A stretch of 46,967 nt of DNA from Ureibacillus endophyticus (GCF_003628435.1 NZ_RBZN01000027.1:1-46967), one strand, 5' to 3'; shown: positions 16,266 through 25,686, counted from the stretch's first letter. Translations and numbers: made by a program. Notes: generated by a model not told the origin, from the letters alone.

Positions 16266-16910
16266 ATGTTGAATGTAAAAGTTTTTAGTTTAGGCCCTGT
16301 ACAAACAAACTGCTATATAGTTAGTAATAAACAGAAAGATTGTTTGATTTTTGATCCGGGTGAAGAAGCTTCAAAAATTATTAAAACAATCCGGTCCAAC
16401 CAATTAAAACCAAAAGCAATATTTCTAACACATGCACATTTTGACCATATTGGAGCAGTAGATGCGCTAAGAGAAGCCTATGATCTTCCTCTATATATAC
16501 ATGCGAATGAGGTAAGTTGGCTTGCAGATCCTATGAAAAATGGCTCTGGCAAATATGCTGAATTACCGAATTATATTGTTGCTCCACCAAATGAAGAGCA
16601 TATTATCAAAAAAGAACAAAACTTTACAATTGAGGATTTTACATTTAAAGCTGTCTTTACTCCAGGTCATTCGCCGGGAAGTGTTTCATACATTTTTGAA
16701 AATGCTGGTTTTGCAATTGTAGGCGATACATTATTTGAACGTAGTATTGGAAGAACAGATCTAATTGGTGGTTCCTTAGAAGTTTTACTAAAATCGATTC
16801 ATGAAAAGCTTCTTGTATTACCCGAGGATTTTATTATTTACCCTGGTCATGGATCTTATACAACTCCTGGAGCTGAAATGGATATGAATCCTTTTTTAAA
16901 TGGATTCTGA
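16266..16910 (+). CDS. yqgX: Metallo-beta-lactamase fold hydrolase YqgX
   Basis: The 214-residue product has the metal motif HTHAHFDHIGA near residue 57, GHSPGS near 136 and GDTLF near 154, with a final YPGHGS: the complete binuclear site of the glyoxalase II-like branch. The family hydrolyses thioesters, and B. subtilis YqgX is linked to glyoxal or methylglyoxal clearance; the exact substrate is not shown by sequence. GAAGAGGTGA at 16251-16260 selects the ATG at 16266 over a start at 16239. TATAAT at 16242-16247 is a candidate -10. Confidence 0.92.
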   Translation: MLNVKVFSLGPVQTNCYIVSNKQKDCLIFDPGEEASKIIKTIRSNQLKPKAIFLTHAHFDHIGAVDALREAYDLPLYIHANEVSWLADPMKNGSGKYAELPNYIVAPPNEEHIIKKEQNFTIEDFTFKAVFTPGHSPGSVSYIFENAGFAIVGDTLFERSIGRTDLIGGSLEVLLKSIHEKLLVLPEDFIIYPGHGSYTTPGAEMDMNPFLNGF

Positions 16911-16913
16911 TTA

Positions 16914-16947
16914 AAAATGAGTGCCTAGTTTTTGGTACTCATTTTTT
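16914..16947 (+). terminator. Terminator of yqgX
   Basis: AAAATGAGTGCC at 16914-16925 pairs with 16934-16945 (one G-U) and ends in a T run. Confidence 0.85.
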
Positions 16948-16958
16948 CTTTTATATAT

Positions 16959-16992
16959 TAAAAAAACACCGACTGAAAATATCAGCCGATGT
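16959..16992 (-). terminator. Terminator of yqgY (minus strand)
   Basis: An imperfect stem, 16966-16976 with 16982-16992, with two mismatches; the A tract at 16959-16966 gives the U run on the minus transcript. Confidence 0.6.
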
Positions 16993-16998
16993 CATTTA

Positions 16999-17241
16999 TT
17001 AATGACCTGCACCAGGTACGTGGATAAATGTAGTATAGTACGTGAATCCAGCGAAGAAAATTGTTAAATAAGCTCCGAAAATGTACATGTACATGCGCTC
17101 TGTTAGGTTTAAAAAGCCTAATAATAAGAATAATACCGTATTACCAACGAATAATAGCGAAACCTCGTACATATCACCTAAATAGAACATTACGGCAAAT
17201 ATACCTGTCCAGAAAGCTAACACTTTATACATATTACTCAT
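16999..17241 (-). CDS. yqgY: DUF2626 family membrane protein YqgY
   Basis: The 80-residue product has three hydrophobic segments, with conserved ERMYMYIFGAYLTIFF and a final VPGAGH. It matches YqgY of Bacillus in length and in the FWTGIFAVMFYLGDM opening; its function is unknown. The ribosome site AAGGAGGG lies just before the ATG. It is convergent with yqgX and has its own terminator. Confidence 0.85.
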   Translation of the reverse strand: MSNMYKVLAFWTGIFAVMFYLGDMYEVSLLFVGNTVLFLLLGFLNLTERMYMYIFGAYLTIFFAGFTYYTTFIHVPGAGH

Positions 17242-17355
17242 GAAGAATCCCTCCTTTTGCCATACGACACAATAATCTCATTTCTTATTATAAATGATTA
17301 GAAAGCTTAATGTAAACCGCTACTTCTATTTAGTTTGTGACAAACAGATGGATTA

Positions 17356-18072
17356 TTATATTTTTACCGTATCAGGAACATTTATTGAATACTGGCAAAA
17401 ATCACAATCGCTTACCATATTTTTAAATTGGACAAATTCGTTTTGTGAGAATAAAGCATCTACTTGTCCTCTTAAATAGGATTCATGTAGTTTACATACA
17501 ATATTATTATTTGTAGATAATTGATTATTAAACGGACAATTATAAACTGAGAATTTTATTATTTTTCCAGTACTTGTTTCTACTATTTCTGGCACATAAC
17601 CAATCATAGCTGCAGCTTGAGTTAGTATATTTACCTTTTCATCGAAACCGATAATTTGTTTTATTTTTTGTTCCGTTTGAAGTTTTTTACTAATATACTC
17701 AAATCCATCTTGATAACTAATTTCTTGGGCTGTTTCTAAAGCACTTGGACCCAATTTATCGATTAATTGAAGAGACCATTTTAATAATTGGCTTTCATCC
17801 CGTTTTGGGAAGCTTAAGACGATACCTTCCTCATTTGCCTTATAAACTCTTCCTGGACGTCCACCTTTGCCTGATTTAACAAAATCTGCTGTAATAACAT
17901 TTATTTCGGATAACTTTGTTAAATGGAGTCGAGCAACGTTTGGATGAATTTTAAATTGGTCTGCGATATCCTGAACTGTAAACGGCTTTTTCTCTTGTAG
18001 CATGTATTCATATATTTGATATCGAGTTTCGTCTGCTAAAGTGCTCGTTACTTTTAAAGGATGAATCATCAA
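17356..18072 (-). CDS. Winged-helix regulator with a four-cysteine C-terminal site (SufR-like)
   Basis: N-terminal winged helix (about 8-80, with FTVQDIADQFKIHPNVARLH as recognition helix and GGRPGR wing) followed by a helical middle and a C-terminal domain with Cys179 (YNCPF), Cys193, Cys223 and Cys226 (CDFC). This layout resembles ArsR/DeoR-type SufR regulators, which bind an Fe-S cluster through similar cysteines. Length 238 residues. AGAGGTG precedes the ATG. It diverges from comGA across 290 bases, and no suf genes are in the window. Its target is unknown; comG or itself is possible. Confidence 0.75.
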   Translation of the reverse strand: MMIHPLKVTSTLADETRYQIYEYMLQEKKPFTVQDIADQFKIHPNVARLHLTKLSEINVITADFVKSGKGGRPGRVYKANEEGIVLSFPKRDESQLLKWSLQLIDKLGPSALETAQEISYQDGFEYISKKLQTEQKIKQIIGFDEKVNILTQAAAMIGYVPEIVETSTGKIIKFSVYNCPFNNQLSTNNNIVCKLHESYLRGQVDALFSQNEFVQFKNMVSDCDFCQYSINVPDTVKI

Positions 18073-18270
18073 ATCACCTCTCTACGAAATTTTTTATTTA
18101 TATTACAATTTTATCTTTTATATAGTGGAAATGATAGAGGGAATGAAATTATTTTTCAATACTTGTAAATTTTTCAAAATATTCTTTTTCCTTATTTAAT
18201 TAATAGAATGGATTAAATTTAAATGAAAAATTACATTTGGTAGTTAAAAATACTATCAAATTTTTTTGTT

Positions 18271-18310
18271 GAGAAAATCCCTTTTCTATTACTTTTAGCC
18301 ATTATATACT
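18271..18310 (+). promoter_or_regulatory. Candidate comGA promoter with dyad
   Basis: TATACT at 18305-18310 is a fair -10 with no good -35. An inverted repeat, AGAAAA-TCCC-TTTTCT at 18272-18287, lies just upstream. It resembles a ComK box (AAAA-N5-TTTT) but the spacer is 4 bases, and no second box was placed with confidence. Confidence 0.35.
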
Positions 18311-18362
18311 GTCTTTAACAATTTGCGGTCGATAAAAATTCTACTTTGAAGAGGTGTTAACG

Positions 18363-19376
18363 ATGGACATTGAATCGGTAGTAGAAAACAAAAGTATTCA
18401 GTTATTGGTAAGAGCAATCCATTTTGGAGCTTCTGATTTACATATATTACCCACAACTGAATATTACAAAATCCATTTTAGAAAATACGGAAAGCTATTT
18501 CCGGCAGGGAATATACCGTTTGAGCTTGGGGATCGAATGATATCATTTTTTAAATTTTTATCATCACTCGATATTAGTGAAAAGCGAAAACCCCAAAGTG
18601 GATCTTTCCAAAAAAATATAGAAGAAAATATTTATTCGTTCCGAGTATCGACATTACCCTCTGTTTATCGTAAAGAAAGTCTTGTTATACGTCTTTTGCT
18701 TCAAAACTCTCGTCATCCTATTACTTCACTTTGTTTATTTCCAAATGCTGCTGATAAACTCATTCAACTTGTTTCAAATAGACAAGGACTCCTTCTGTTT
18801 TGTGGGGCTACTGGATCTGGAAAAACTACATCACTTTACTCGCTAATTAATTATTGTAGTGAAACACTTGCTAGACAGGTTATTTCTTTAGAAGATCCTG
18901 TTGAAAGTAATCAAACTCAATTATTACAAATTCAAGTAAATGAGAGAGCTGGGGTAACATATGCTTCTGGTTTAAAAGCAATTCTTCGTCATTCCCCTGA
19001 TGTCATTATGATTGGTGAAATACGCGATAAAGAAACTGCAAAGGTTGCAATTGAAGCCGCACTTACAGGTCATCTTGTGTTATCAACTGTTCATTCTAAA
19101 GATACGGTGAATTGTTTATATCGTCTGATGGATTTAGATATTTCCCTTGAAGAAATGAGACAAGCGATAATTGGAATCGTTGCGCAATGTTTAGTTCAGG
19201 TTGATACCGATGAAAGAAAAGCAATTTACGAGATATTAAGTGAGTTTAACTTAGTTGAGGCAATATATTCAACCATGCGCGGGGACGAATATCGTCTACC
19301 GAAAAATGAAACTATAAGCTATCAACTCTCTAAGTTAGAGGTGAATAAAAATCATGTTAGTACAACAATATCTTGA
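18363..19376 (+). CDS. comGA: Competence pseudopilus assembly ATPase ComGA
   Basis: Powers assembly of the ComGC pseudopilus used in DNA uptake, a type II secretion ATPase homologue. The 337-residue product has Walker A GATGSGKTTS near 152, Asp box and Walker B with VIMIGEIRDKETA near 215, and His box LVLSTVHSKDT near 237. GAAGAGGTG selects the ATG at 18363 over a GTG at 18354. It is the first of seven tightly overlapping comG genes, overlapping comGB by 23 bases. Confidence 0.95.
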   Translation: MDIESVVENKSIQLLVRAIHFGASDLHILPTTEYYKIHFRKYGKLFPAGNIPFELGDRMISFFKFLSSLDISEKRKPQSGSFQKNIEENIYSFRVSTLPSVYRKESLVIRLLLQNSRHPITSLCLFPNAADKLIQLVSNRQGLLLFCGATGSGKTTSLYSLINYCSETLARQVISLEDPVESNQTQLLQIQVNERAGVTYASGLKAILRHSPDVIMIGEIRDKETAKVAIEAALTGHLVLSTVHSKDTVNCLYRLMDLDISLEEMRQAIIGIVAQCLVQVDTDERKAIYEILSEFNLVEAIYSTMRGDEYRLPKNETISYQLSKLEVNKNHVSTTIS

Positions 19377-20424
19377 TATCAAAGATAGATATATGTCTAT
19401 GAAAAACAAAGGGAAAATAAAACAAATTCCTACGTTTTTATTAAGATTGAGTACTCTTTTAGAGGAAGGTTACACATTTTCGGATTCTATTACAATGCTA
19501 CTCCCATTTCATACAGAGAAAATTGATTACTGGAATACTACTATTCATGAAAGACTACGAAGTGGGGAAGACGTAGCTAGTATTTTAAAATGTTTTTCAA
19601 TTCCCCAATACTATTTAATTGCAATAAAAATTGCAGAAGAAAATGGGGATATGGCGAGGGCACTAAAGAATATCGCTATTCAAATGGAATTCAATGAGAA
19701 AATGCAAAAGAAGTTAATAAAACTTTTAAGTTATCCCTTATTATTATTCGTCGTTTTAACGTGTGTTTTTATTTCATTTAGGACGTACTTTCTACCGAAT
19801 ATTCAGGGGATTATTCACTCAAGAACAGATGGACAAACATCAAATATTGGGTTATCAAATATATTACTTCGTTTACCTGATGTTTTATTTTTATCTATAC
19901 TTTTAATAACTTTTGGGTTGTTTATATGTTCATTGTATTTTAAAAGACAAACTGTTCAACAAAGATTAATACTGTTTTTAAAAATCCCAATTGTAAACTA
20001 TTTTTATAAATTACTTCTGACTAGAGAATTATGTAGAGGTTTAGGAAGTCTATTGGTCAGTGGTTTTTCTTTACAACAAGCATTAAATATATTACAACAG
20101 CAACAATTTAATAAGTTATTAGCTTACGTTTCATCGGAAATTGAGAAACATATTATTTATGGTGATTCTCTCTCTCACTGTGTTTCCGTTATTGCTTGGT
20201 TTTTTCCGAAATTCGAGGAGTTTATTAAACACGGAGAAAAAAACGGACATCTTGGAAGAGAATTGCTTATTTATTGTGATTTACTAGATGAGAAACTTCA
20301 AAATATTATTAAAACAGGTATAGCTGTTGTACAGCCATTGTTATTTATCATCATTGCAATCTGTATTATCGCAGCATATTTAAGTGTGTTACTACCAATG
20401 TATGAAATCATTGAAATACTTTAA
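19354..20424 (+). CDS. comGB: Pseudopilus assembly membrane platform ComGB
   Basis: Polytopic GspF-type protein that anchors pseudopilus assembly. The 356-residue product has two GspF domains (about 20-145 and 205-330), each followed by a membrane segment, with a further segment near 170. The DRGxxF-like motif region ENGDMARALKNIA near residue 92 and EKNGHLGRELLIY near 295 are the conserved GspF boxes. It overlaps comGA by 23 bases. GAGGTGA upstream of the ATG at 19354 supports the start; a downstream Met at 19393 is an alternative. Confidence 0.92.
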   Translation: MLVQQYLDIKDRYMSMKNKGKIKQIPTFLLRLSTLLEEGYTFSDSITMLLPFHTEKIDYWNTTIHERLRSGEDVASILKCFSIPQYYLIAIKIAEENGDMARALKNIAIQMEFNEKMQKKLIKLLSYPLLLFVVLTCVFISFRTYFLPNIQGIIHSRTDGQTSNIGLSNILLRLPDVLFLSILLITFGLFICSLYFKRQTVQQRLILFLKIPIVNYFYKLLLTRELCRGLGSLLVSGFSLQQALNILQQQQFNKLLAYVSSEIEKHIIYGDSLSHCVSVIAWFFPKFEEFIKHGEKNGHLGRELLIYCDLLDEKLQNIIKTGIAVVQPLLFIIIAICIIAAYLSVLLPMYEIIEIL

Positions 20425-20439
20425 TTGAGGTGACAATTC

Positions 20440-20772
20440 ATGATGAAAAATTCAAAAGGTTTTACCCTCATCGAAATGTTAATAGTATTGCTGATTATTT
20501 CTGTACTAATTTTAGTAACCATACCAAATGTTACAAAACATTTTGCAACCATCGATGAAAAGGGTTGTGATGCCTATGTCAACATGGTACAAGGCCAAGT
20601 TGAAGCTTACAAAATTGACCATAAAACATTTCCCACAACCATAGAACAACTTGTAGATGAAAAATATTTAAAAGAAAACGAAACGACATGTCCTAATGGT
20701 GATCCTGTAAATATTCAAGAGGATGGTAGTGTAGTAGTTAATAGTGCTTCAAATGTTAGTGATGGCTCGTGA
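20440..20772 (+). CDS. comGC: Major pseudopilin ComGC
   Basis: Major subunit of the competence pseudopilus. The 110-residue precursor has the prepilin peptidase site SKGFTLIEML, cut between Gly7 and Phe8, with Glu12 at the conserved +5 position, then a long hydrophobic helix. Two Cys (GCDAY and TTCPNG) may form the intramolecular disulfide known for ComGC. GAGGTGA precedes the ATG; a second Met directly follows. Overlap with comGD is 4 bases. Confidence 0.95.
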   Translation: MMKNSKGFTLIEMLIVLLIISVLILVTIPNVTKHFATIDEKGCDAYVNMVQGQVEAYKIDHKTFPTTIEQLVDEKYLKENETTCPNGDPVNIQEDGSVVVNSASNVSDGS

Positions 20773-21212
20773 AAAGGATAACATTGGATAGCAGAGGATA
20801 TACGCTATTAGAAATGTTACTAGTTTTATTTATTTTAACGATTATTAGTTCAATCGTACTGCAATTCTCAAATAAATTTGCAGAAAAGCAAAAAGTAGAG
20901 AGTTTTATTCAACAAGTACAATTTGATATCCAAACGATACAAGCACTTACCATAGAACAAGGCAGGGTAATTACAATCGAATTTAATGATAAACAATCGT
21001 ATTATGCATATTACGATAGAAGTGGACAGCGTATTATAGATAGACCTTATCCAGCAAATATCGAATTTTCTCCCTTTAGTACCGTAAAATTGATTCGGAT
21101 TTTCAATGGAGAGATAAATGACTTTGGAAAATTAAAGTTTATAACGCCTTTAGGAGAAAAACAAATCATTATAAATATTCATAAAGGGCGGATGAAGCTT
21201 GCTGAACTGTAA
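20769..21212 (+). CDS. comGD: Minor pseudopilin ComGD
   Basis: The 147-residue precursor starts with GTG overlapping the comGC stop (GTGA). Prepilin site RGYTLLEML near residue 10, then a hydrophobic helix and a soluble beta domain of about 110 residues. Minor pseudopilins are thought to prime assembly of the ComGC filament. The size matches ComGD of B. subtilis. Confidence 0.9.
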   Translation: MKRITLDSRGYTLLEMLLVLFILTIISSIVLQFSNKFAEKQKVESFIQQVQFDIQTIQALTIEQGRVITIEFNDKQSYYAYYDRSGQRIIDRPYPANIEFSPFSTVKLIRIFNGEINDFGKLKFITPLGEKQIIINIHKGRMKLAEL

Positions 21213-21516
21213 GGGGATAACACTTGTCGAAAGTCTTCTGACAATCGTTATTATTTTAATAATCACAGGTACACTAATACCGCTTTCTTATCAGATGTAT
21301 AGCACCCTAATTAATAAAAAAATGGAATTACATGCATCTATCACTGCATACGAAGCAGCTAAGAAGATATTAAATGAAGGAAGTAATAGTGGAGTAATGA
21401 ATATAGAAAGTAATGTTTATCGATGGAATTATGAAGATTCTAAAATATGCGTGCATTTTACCAATTTACATGGAGAAAGGACGAAATGTATCAACGAAAT
21501 TGGAGAAATCGATTAA
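21199..21516 (+). CDS. comGE: Minor pseudopilin ComGE
   Basis: The 105-residue product starts at TTG 21199, overlapping comGD by 14 bases. The prepilin-like stretch CKGITLVESLLTIVI places the cleavage site near residue 6, followed by a hydrophobic helix. The start codon is weak, but the prepilin motif begins directly behind it and no other start is possible. The identity rests mainly on the position in the operon. Confidence 0.85.
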   Translation: MLNCKGITLVESLLTIVIILIITGTLIPLSYQMYSTLINKKMELHASITAYEAAKKILNEGSNSGVMNIESNVYRWNYEDSKICVHFTNLHGERTKCINEIGEID

Positions 21517-21950
21517 ATTCTAGTGGGTTTACTTTGATTGAAGCATTATTTAGTTTTATTGTGTTCGCATTGTTTATTCACCTTCTTATTTTCATTTACA
21601 GTTGGCTAAATCAGATGAACGATTCAATAACAAATAATGATCATGTTGCATGGGAGTTATTCGTAAATGACTTTGAACAATATTTATCGAACGTTAAGCA
21701 TATTGAACAGTCAAATACGCGTGCAAAGACTATTCAAATTAGTTATGTTAACTCCAACGAAATAGTTGTAGTTGATCAATATCAGGATATCATTCGAATG
21801 CAAAAAAATTATCTAGGTTATATTCCTCTATTAATGGGGATAAAGAATTCTTCTTTTCGTTTAAATGGCAACTATATTACCGTTTATGTTGAATTTCAAA
21901 GTGGAGCAGTAAAGGAGCGAGAATTTTTTGTACAAATACGTAATGAATAA
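21486..21950 (+). CDS. comGF: Competence pseudopilin ComGF
   Basis: The 154-residue product starts at ATG 21486, within the end of comGE, with GGAGAAAGGA just before it. The prepilin-like motif SSGFTLIEAL lies near residue 13, then a hydrophobic helix to about 35 and a soluble domain. An upstream in-frame start at 21447 has no ribosome site. ComGF is required for transformation in B. subtilis. Confidence 0.88.
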   Translation: MYQRNWRNRLNSSGFTLIEALFSFIVFALFIHLLIFIYSWLNQMNDSITNNDHVAWELFVNDFEQYLSNVKHIEQSNTRAKTIQISYVNSNEIVVVDQYQDIIRMQKNYLGYIPLLMGIKNSSFRLNGNYITVYVEFQSGAVKEREFFVQIRNE

Positions 21951-22116
21951 TAGAGGAGGAAGCTATTTACTTGCAATATCATTACTACTTTTAACGACAT
22001 TTTTTGCGACATATTTTGTTTTTTCTTACGAATCACAAATAAAAATATATAATTCATTGGAATTCGCCAATGTTCGTGCTACGATAAACCTACTAGAGGA
22101 AATTGGTAGTAAGTAG
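21943..22116 (+). CDS. comGG: Short ComGG
   Basis: A 57-residue protein, MNNRGGSYLLAISLLLL followed by a hydrophobic segment and a short soluble tail ending LEEIGSK. It overlaps comGF by 8 bases and holds the position of comGG. ComGG of B. subtilis is about twice as long (124 residues, from memory), so the C-terminal half is missing here. No frameshift that would extend it was seen downstream. A TTG at 21928 would add five residues. Confidence 0.75.
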   Translation: MNNRGGSYLLAISLLLLTTFFATYFVFSYESQIKIYNSLEFANVRATINLLEEIGSK

Positions 22117-22147
22117 TAAGAGTTTGCGTAGTAAAGAAGGTGATATC

Positions 22148-22660
22148 ATGCGGAAAATATATTTGGTTGGCTTCATGGGGTGTGGCAAAAGTGCTATCGG
22201 TAGAAGATTAAGCTATTTTTTAAAGATGCCATATTACGACATGGATCACGAAATAGTTCGGCAACAAGGAATGACAATTCCAGAAATATTTGAAAAATAT
22301 GGGGAGGCTTATTTCAGAAATTTAGAGACAGAATTTTTACGAAATTTTCGGGACGAGGCGTGTATTATCGCAACTGGTGGTGGAGTCGCGATGAAAGAAG
22401 AAAACCGAAGACTGATGAGACGAAGTGGTCTAGTGTTTTTTTTAGATGCAACCTTCGAAGATATATATGTACGGATAAAAAATGACAAAAATCGCCCTAT
22501 TGTACAACGTTCTACAAAAACTGAGTTAGAACAATTATATTATTCCAGAAGAAAATTTTACCGTGAAGCAGGTCATATCCGCGTTTTAACTGGAGGACGT
22601 ACATTAAGACAAATTGTTGAATATATTGGCTTCCAAGTTAGAAGATTAAAAGGCGAATAA
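22148..22660 (+). CDS. aroK: Shikimate kinase
   Basis: Phosphorylates shikimate to shikimate 3-phosphate. The 170-residue product has Walker A GFMGCGKSAIGR at about 8-19, shikimate contacts DMDHEI at about 33-38 and GGGVAMKE near 78-85, and a lid region KNRPIVQR near 118. AAGAAGGTGAT precedes the ATG. It lies 31 bases after comGG and may be expressed with the comG operon, though no promoter was assigned. With aroQ at 37436 it is the second shikimate-pathway gene of the window. Confidence 0.93.
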   Translation: MRKIYLVGFMGCGKSAIGRRLSYFLKMPYYDMDHEIVRQQGMTIPEIFEKYGEAYFRNLETEFLRNFRDEACIIATGGGVAMKEENRRLMRRSGLVFFLDATFEDIYVRIKNDKNRPIVQRSTKTELEQLYYSRRKFYREAGHIRVLTGGRTLRQIVEYIGFQVRRLKGE

Positions 22661-22794
22661 TAGATAAAAAAATAATAAAATTGTTCGTTTTTATGACTAT
22701 TTTAAAAAAAGATTGCCTTTCTATTTAATTTAATGTTAGGATATGGCTAAGAGCAGTATATTGTACATTAAATTATGAATATTGCGCGGATGAT

Positions 22795-23062
22795 TGTACG
22801 GGGAGAGAACGTGAAGAGCGTCGCCGAAGGAGCAAGTAGTGTTAACTATGAATCTCTCAGGCAAAAAGACTCGTACAGGACGCATCTCTGGAGAGTGCTA
22901 TTTTATCAAATACATTTTTTGAATGTGTACTCGTCTAAAAAGTTGCTAAAACTTTTTTGGAATGTACGTAATATCGAGTAGCGTAAAAATAGCCACCAAA
23001 GGGGAAAGCCGAATAATCAGACATGATCTATAGTCGATTGTTCTGGTGTAACTTTCAGGTGC
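22795..23062 (+). promoter_or_regulatory. Tandem glycine riboswitch
   Basis: Two glycine aptamers in series. Aptamer 1, 22795-22877, has a TGTACG/CGTACA closing stem and the hallmarks GGAGAG, CGCCGAAGGAGCAA and TCTCAGGCAAAAAGACT. Aptamer 2, about 22880-23062, starts CTCTGGAGAG and has CCACCAAAGGGGAAAGCC at about 22993-23010 and TTTCAGGTGCAAGGAC at its end. Aptamer 2 carries an unusually long arm between the two halves (about 22897-22993), closed by GCTATTTTA with TAAAAATAGC. The glycine cleavage genes directly follow, so glycine is expected to turn transcription on. Confidence 0.92.
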
Positions 23063-23063
23063 A

Positions 23064-23111
23064 AGGACAGAGGAATCCTAAAAGATTAAAGGGATTCTTC
23101 TGTCCTTTTTT
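23064..23111 (+). terminator. Terminator of the glycine riboswitch
   Basis: GGACAGA-GGAATCC at 23065-23078 pairs with the 23091-23105 arm and ends in a T run. It sits where the expression platform should be, 105 bases before gcvT. Confidence 0.88.
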
Positions 23112-23215
23112 AGTTATATTCCTATAATTATTGCAGAAAATCCCGAATCTTAATGTTAATGTATTGTATAAATGAATTTGCTTGTTTTTATGTAATGTAA
23201 TGAGGAGGAAATCGC

Positions 23216-24322
23216 ATGTCAAACCAGTTAAAAAGAACTCCGCTTTTTGAAGAGTATGCAAAATATGGCGGTAAAACGATTGATTTTGGTGGATGGGAGT
23301 TACCTGTACAATTTTCATCTATTAAAGAAGAGCATGATGCTGTAAGAAACCGTGCTGGATTATTTGATGTTTCACATATGGGTGAAATTTTTGTTGAAGG
23401 TAAAGATGCTACTACTTACTTACAAAAATTATTATCCAATGATATTTCAAAAATACCGTTTGGTGGAGCTCAGTACAATGCAATGTGCTATGAAAATGGT
23501 GGTGTAGTTGACGACCTTCTTGTTTATTACTTGCAAGAAAATAAATATTTATTATGCGTAAATGCAGCAAATATTGAAAAAGATTTTGAATGGATGAAGC
23601 GTCACATTGAAGGTGATGTAACAGTAACAAACAAATCCAACGAATATGCTCAAATTGCACTTCAAGGACCACTTGCTGAAGAAGTATTACAACAATTAAC
23701 AGAAACAAATTTATCTGAAATTAAATCTTTCAAATTTATTAATGATGTTGATGTAGCAGGTCAGAAAGTTTTAGTTTCTCGCACAGGTTACACAGGTGAA
23801 GATGGTTTCGAACTATATGGGGAACCAGCTGCCATTGTAAAACTTTGGACAAAAATCTTAGAAGTTGGAAAAGATAAAGGTGTTGTTCCAGCTGGGTTAG
23901 GTGCACGAGATACATTACGATTTGAGGCTTGTCTACCACTATATGGTCAAGAGTTATCTCAAGATATTTCACCACTTGAAGCAGGAATTGGTTTCGTTGT
24001 GAAACTACAAAAAGAAAGTGACTTTATCGGGAAAGAAGCTCTTATTGCTCAAAAAGAAGCTGGATTAAAACGCAAGATTGTTGGGGTTGAAATGATTGAT
24101 AAAGGTATTCCTCGACATGGTTATAAAGTATTTAAAGACGGCGTAGAAATTGGAGAGGTAACAACTGGTACTCAATCTCCTTTAACGAAACGCAATATCG
24201 GTTTAGCTTTAATTGACTCAAAATTCACAGAATTAGATACAGAGTTAGAAATCGAAATTCGTAATAAAAAGGTAAAAGCTAAAACGGTTGCTACACCTTT
24301 TTATAAACGTTCAAAAAAATAG
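23216..24322 (+). CDS. gcvT: Aminomethyltransferase, glycine cleavage T protein
   Basis: Transfers the methylene from the H-protein aminomethyl group to tetrahydrofolate and releases ammonia. The 368-residue product starts with the family [26 protein letters not shown]-type stretch, with the folate-site DVSHMGEI near residue 50 and [16 protein letters not shown] near 230. GAGGAGG lies in front of the ATG. It is the first gene of the gcvT-gcvPA-gcvPB operon and directly follows the glycine riboswitch. The H protein GcvH is not in the window. Confidence 0.96.
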   Translation: MSNQLKRTPLFEEYAKYGGKTIDFGGWELPVQFSSIKEEHDAVRNRAGLFDVSHMGEIFVEGKDATTYLQKLLSNDISKIPFGGAQYNAMCYENGGVVDDLLVYYLQENKYLLCVNAANIEKDFEWMKRHIEGDVTVTNKSNEYAQIALQGPLAEEVLQQLTETNLSEIKSFKFINDVDVAGQKVLVSRTGYTGEDGFELYGEPAAIVKLWTKILEVGKDKGVVPAGLGARDTLRFEACLPLYGQELSQDISPLEAGIGFVVKLQKESDFIGKEALIAQKEAGLKRKIVGVEMIDKGIPRHGYKVFKDGVEIGEVTTGTQSPLTKRNIGLALIDSKFTELDTELEIEIRNKKVKAKTVATPFYKRSKK

Positions 24323-24339
24323 GAAAAGAGGGTAATTCC

Positions 24340-25686
24340 ATGGCACATCGTTATCTTCCAATGACGGAAACAGATCAAAAAGAAATGTTAGAGACAATTG
24401 GTGTACAAAGTGTAGATGAACTATTTTCGGATATTCCAGAAAGTGTTCGCTTTAAAGGGTTATATAATATTCCAGAGGCAAAGTCAGAATCTGCTCTTCT
24501 TAAAGAGTTAAAGCAATTAGCATCAAAAAATAGTGATACAGAATCTCATGTATCGTTCTTAGGTGCTGGTATCTATAACCATTACAAACCGATTATCGTA
24601 GATCATGTAATTTCTCGTTCAGAATTTTATACAGCTTATACACCATATCAACCAGAAATTTCACAAGGTGAGCTACAAGCTATCTTTGAATTCCAAACTA
24701 TGATTGCAGAGCTTACTGGAATGGATTTAGCAAACTCATCTATGTACGATGGTGGTACATCTTTAGCAGAAGCAGGTATGCTTGCTGCTGGACATACACG
24801 CCGTAAAAAACTCTTAGTATCTGATGCAATTCACCCAGAATATAGAGACGTTGTTGCTACATATGCATATGGTCAATCAATTGAAGTCGTTACAGTTCCA
24901 TCAAAAGATGGTGTAACGGATATCGAAGCGTTGAAAGGTCTACTAGACGACCAGACTGCAGCAGTATTAGTTCAATATCCTAACTTCTTCGGTCAAATTG
25001 AAGATATTAAGACGATTGGTGAATTAACTCATGATGTGAAAGGATTATTCATCGTTTCGGCAAATCCTCTTGCTCTTGGCGTATTAACACCACCTGGCAA
25101 ATTAGGCGCAGATATCGTAACTGGGGATGCACAACCGTTTGGTATTCCTGAAAGTTTCGGAGGTCCGTACTGTGGATATTTTGCAACAACTTCAAAATTA
25201 ATGCGTAAAGTGCCTGGTCGCTTAGTTGGTGAAACAGTTGACCACGAAGGACGCCGTGGATATGTATTAACATTACAAGCTCGTGAGCAACATATTCGTC
25301 GTGAGAAAGCTACTTCTAATATTTGTTCAAACCAAGCATTACTTGCACTTGCAGCATCTGTTGCTATGACAGCTCTTGGTAAACAAGGCGTACAAGAAAT
25401 GGCGAAGCAAAATATTGTAAAAACAAGATTTGCAAAAAATGCCTTTGAAAATGCTGGATTTGTTGTTCCTTTCCAAGGTTCTCACTTTAACGAGATCGTT
25501 GTGAAAACAAATAAACCTGTTAGTGAAATTAATAACAAATTACTAGAAAAAGGTATTATCGGTGGTTTCGATTTAGGTCGCGTTTATCCGGAATTAGAAA
25601 ATCATGCGTTAATTGCTGTGACAGAATTACGTACAAAAGAGGAAATCGAAACATTAGTTGCAGAAATGGGGGCTTACAATGCTTAA
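24340..25686 (+). CDS. gcvPA: Glycine dehydrogenase P protein, subunit 1
   Basis: N-terminal half of the split P protein, which decarboxylates glycine on PLP. The 448-residue product has [10 protein letters not shown] near 73, [16 protein letters not shown] near 101 and [15 protein letters not shown] near 265. It lies 17 bases after gcvT and overlaps gcvPB by 8 bases, so the two subunits are produced together. It carries no PLP lysine, which is in gcvPB. Confidence 0.96.
   Translation: MAHRYLPMTETDQKEMLETIGVQSVDELFSDIPESVRFKGLYNIPEAKSESALLKELKQLASKNSDTESHVSFLGAGIYNHYKPIIVDHVISRSEFYTAYTPYQPEISQGELQAIFEFQTMIAELTGMDLANSSMYDGGTSLAEAGMLAAGHTRRKKLLVSDAIHPEYRDVVATYAYGQSIEVVTVPSKDGVTDIEALKGLLDDQTAAVLVQYPNFFGQIEDIKTIGELTHDVKGLFIVSANPLALGVLTPPGKLGADIVTGDAQPFGIPESFGGPYCGYFATTSKLMRKVPGRLVGETVDHEGRRGYVLTLQAREQHIRREKATSNICSNQALLALAASVAMTALGKQGVQEMAKQNIVKTRFAKNAFENAGFVVPFQGSHFNEIVVKTNKPVSEINNKLLEKGIIGGFDLGRVYPELENHALIAVTELRTKEEIETLVAEMGAYNA

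Noticed and set aside
18073-18362. Pair of ComK boxes before comGA
   Set aside because: AAAA and TTTT runs are abundant in this AT-rich stretch, and none has the right 5-base spacer twice at a helical distance.
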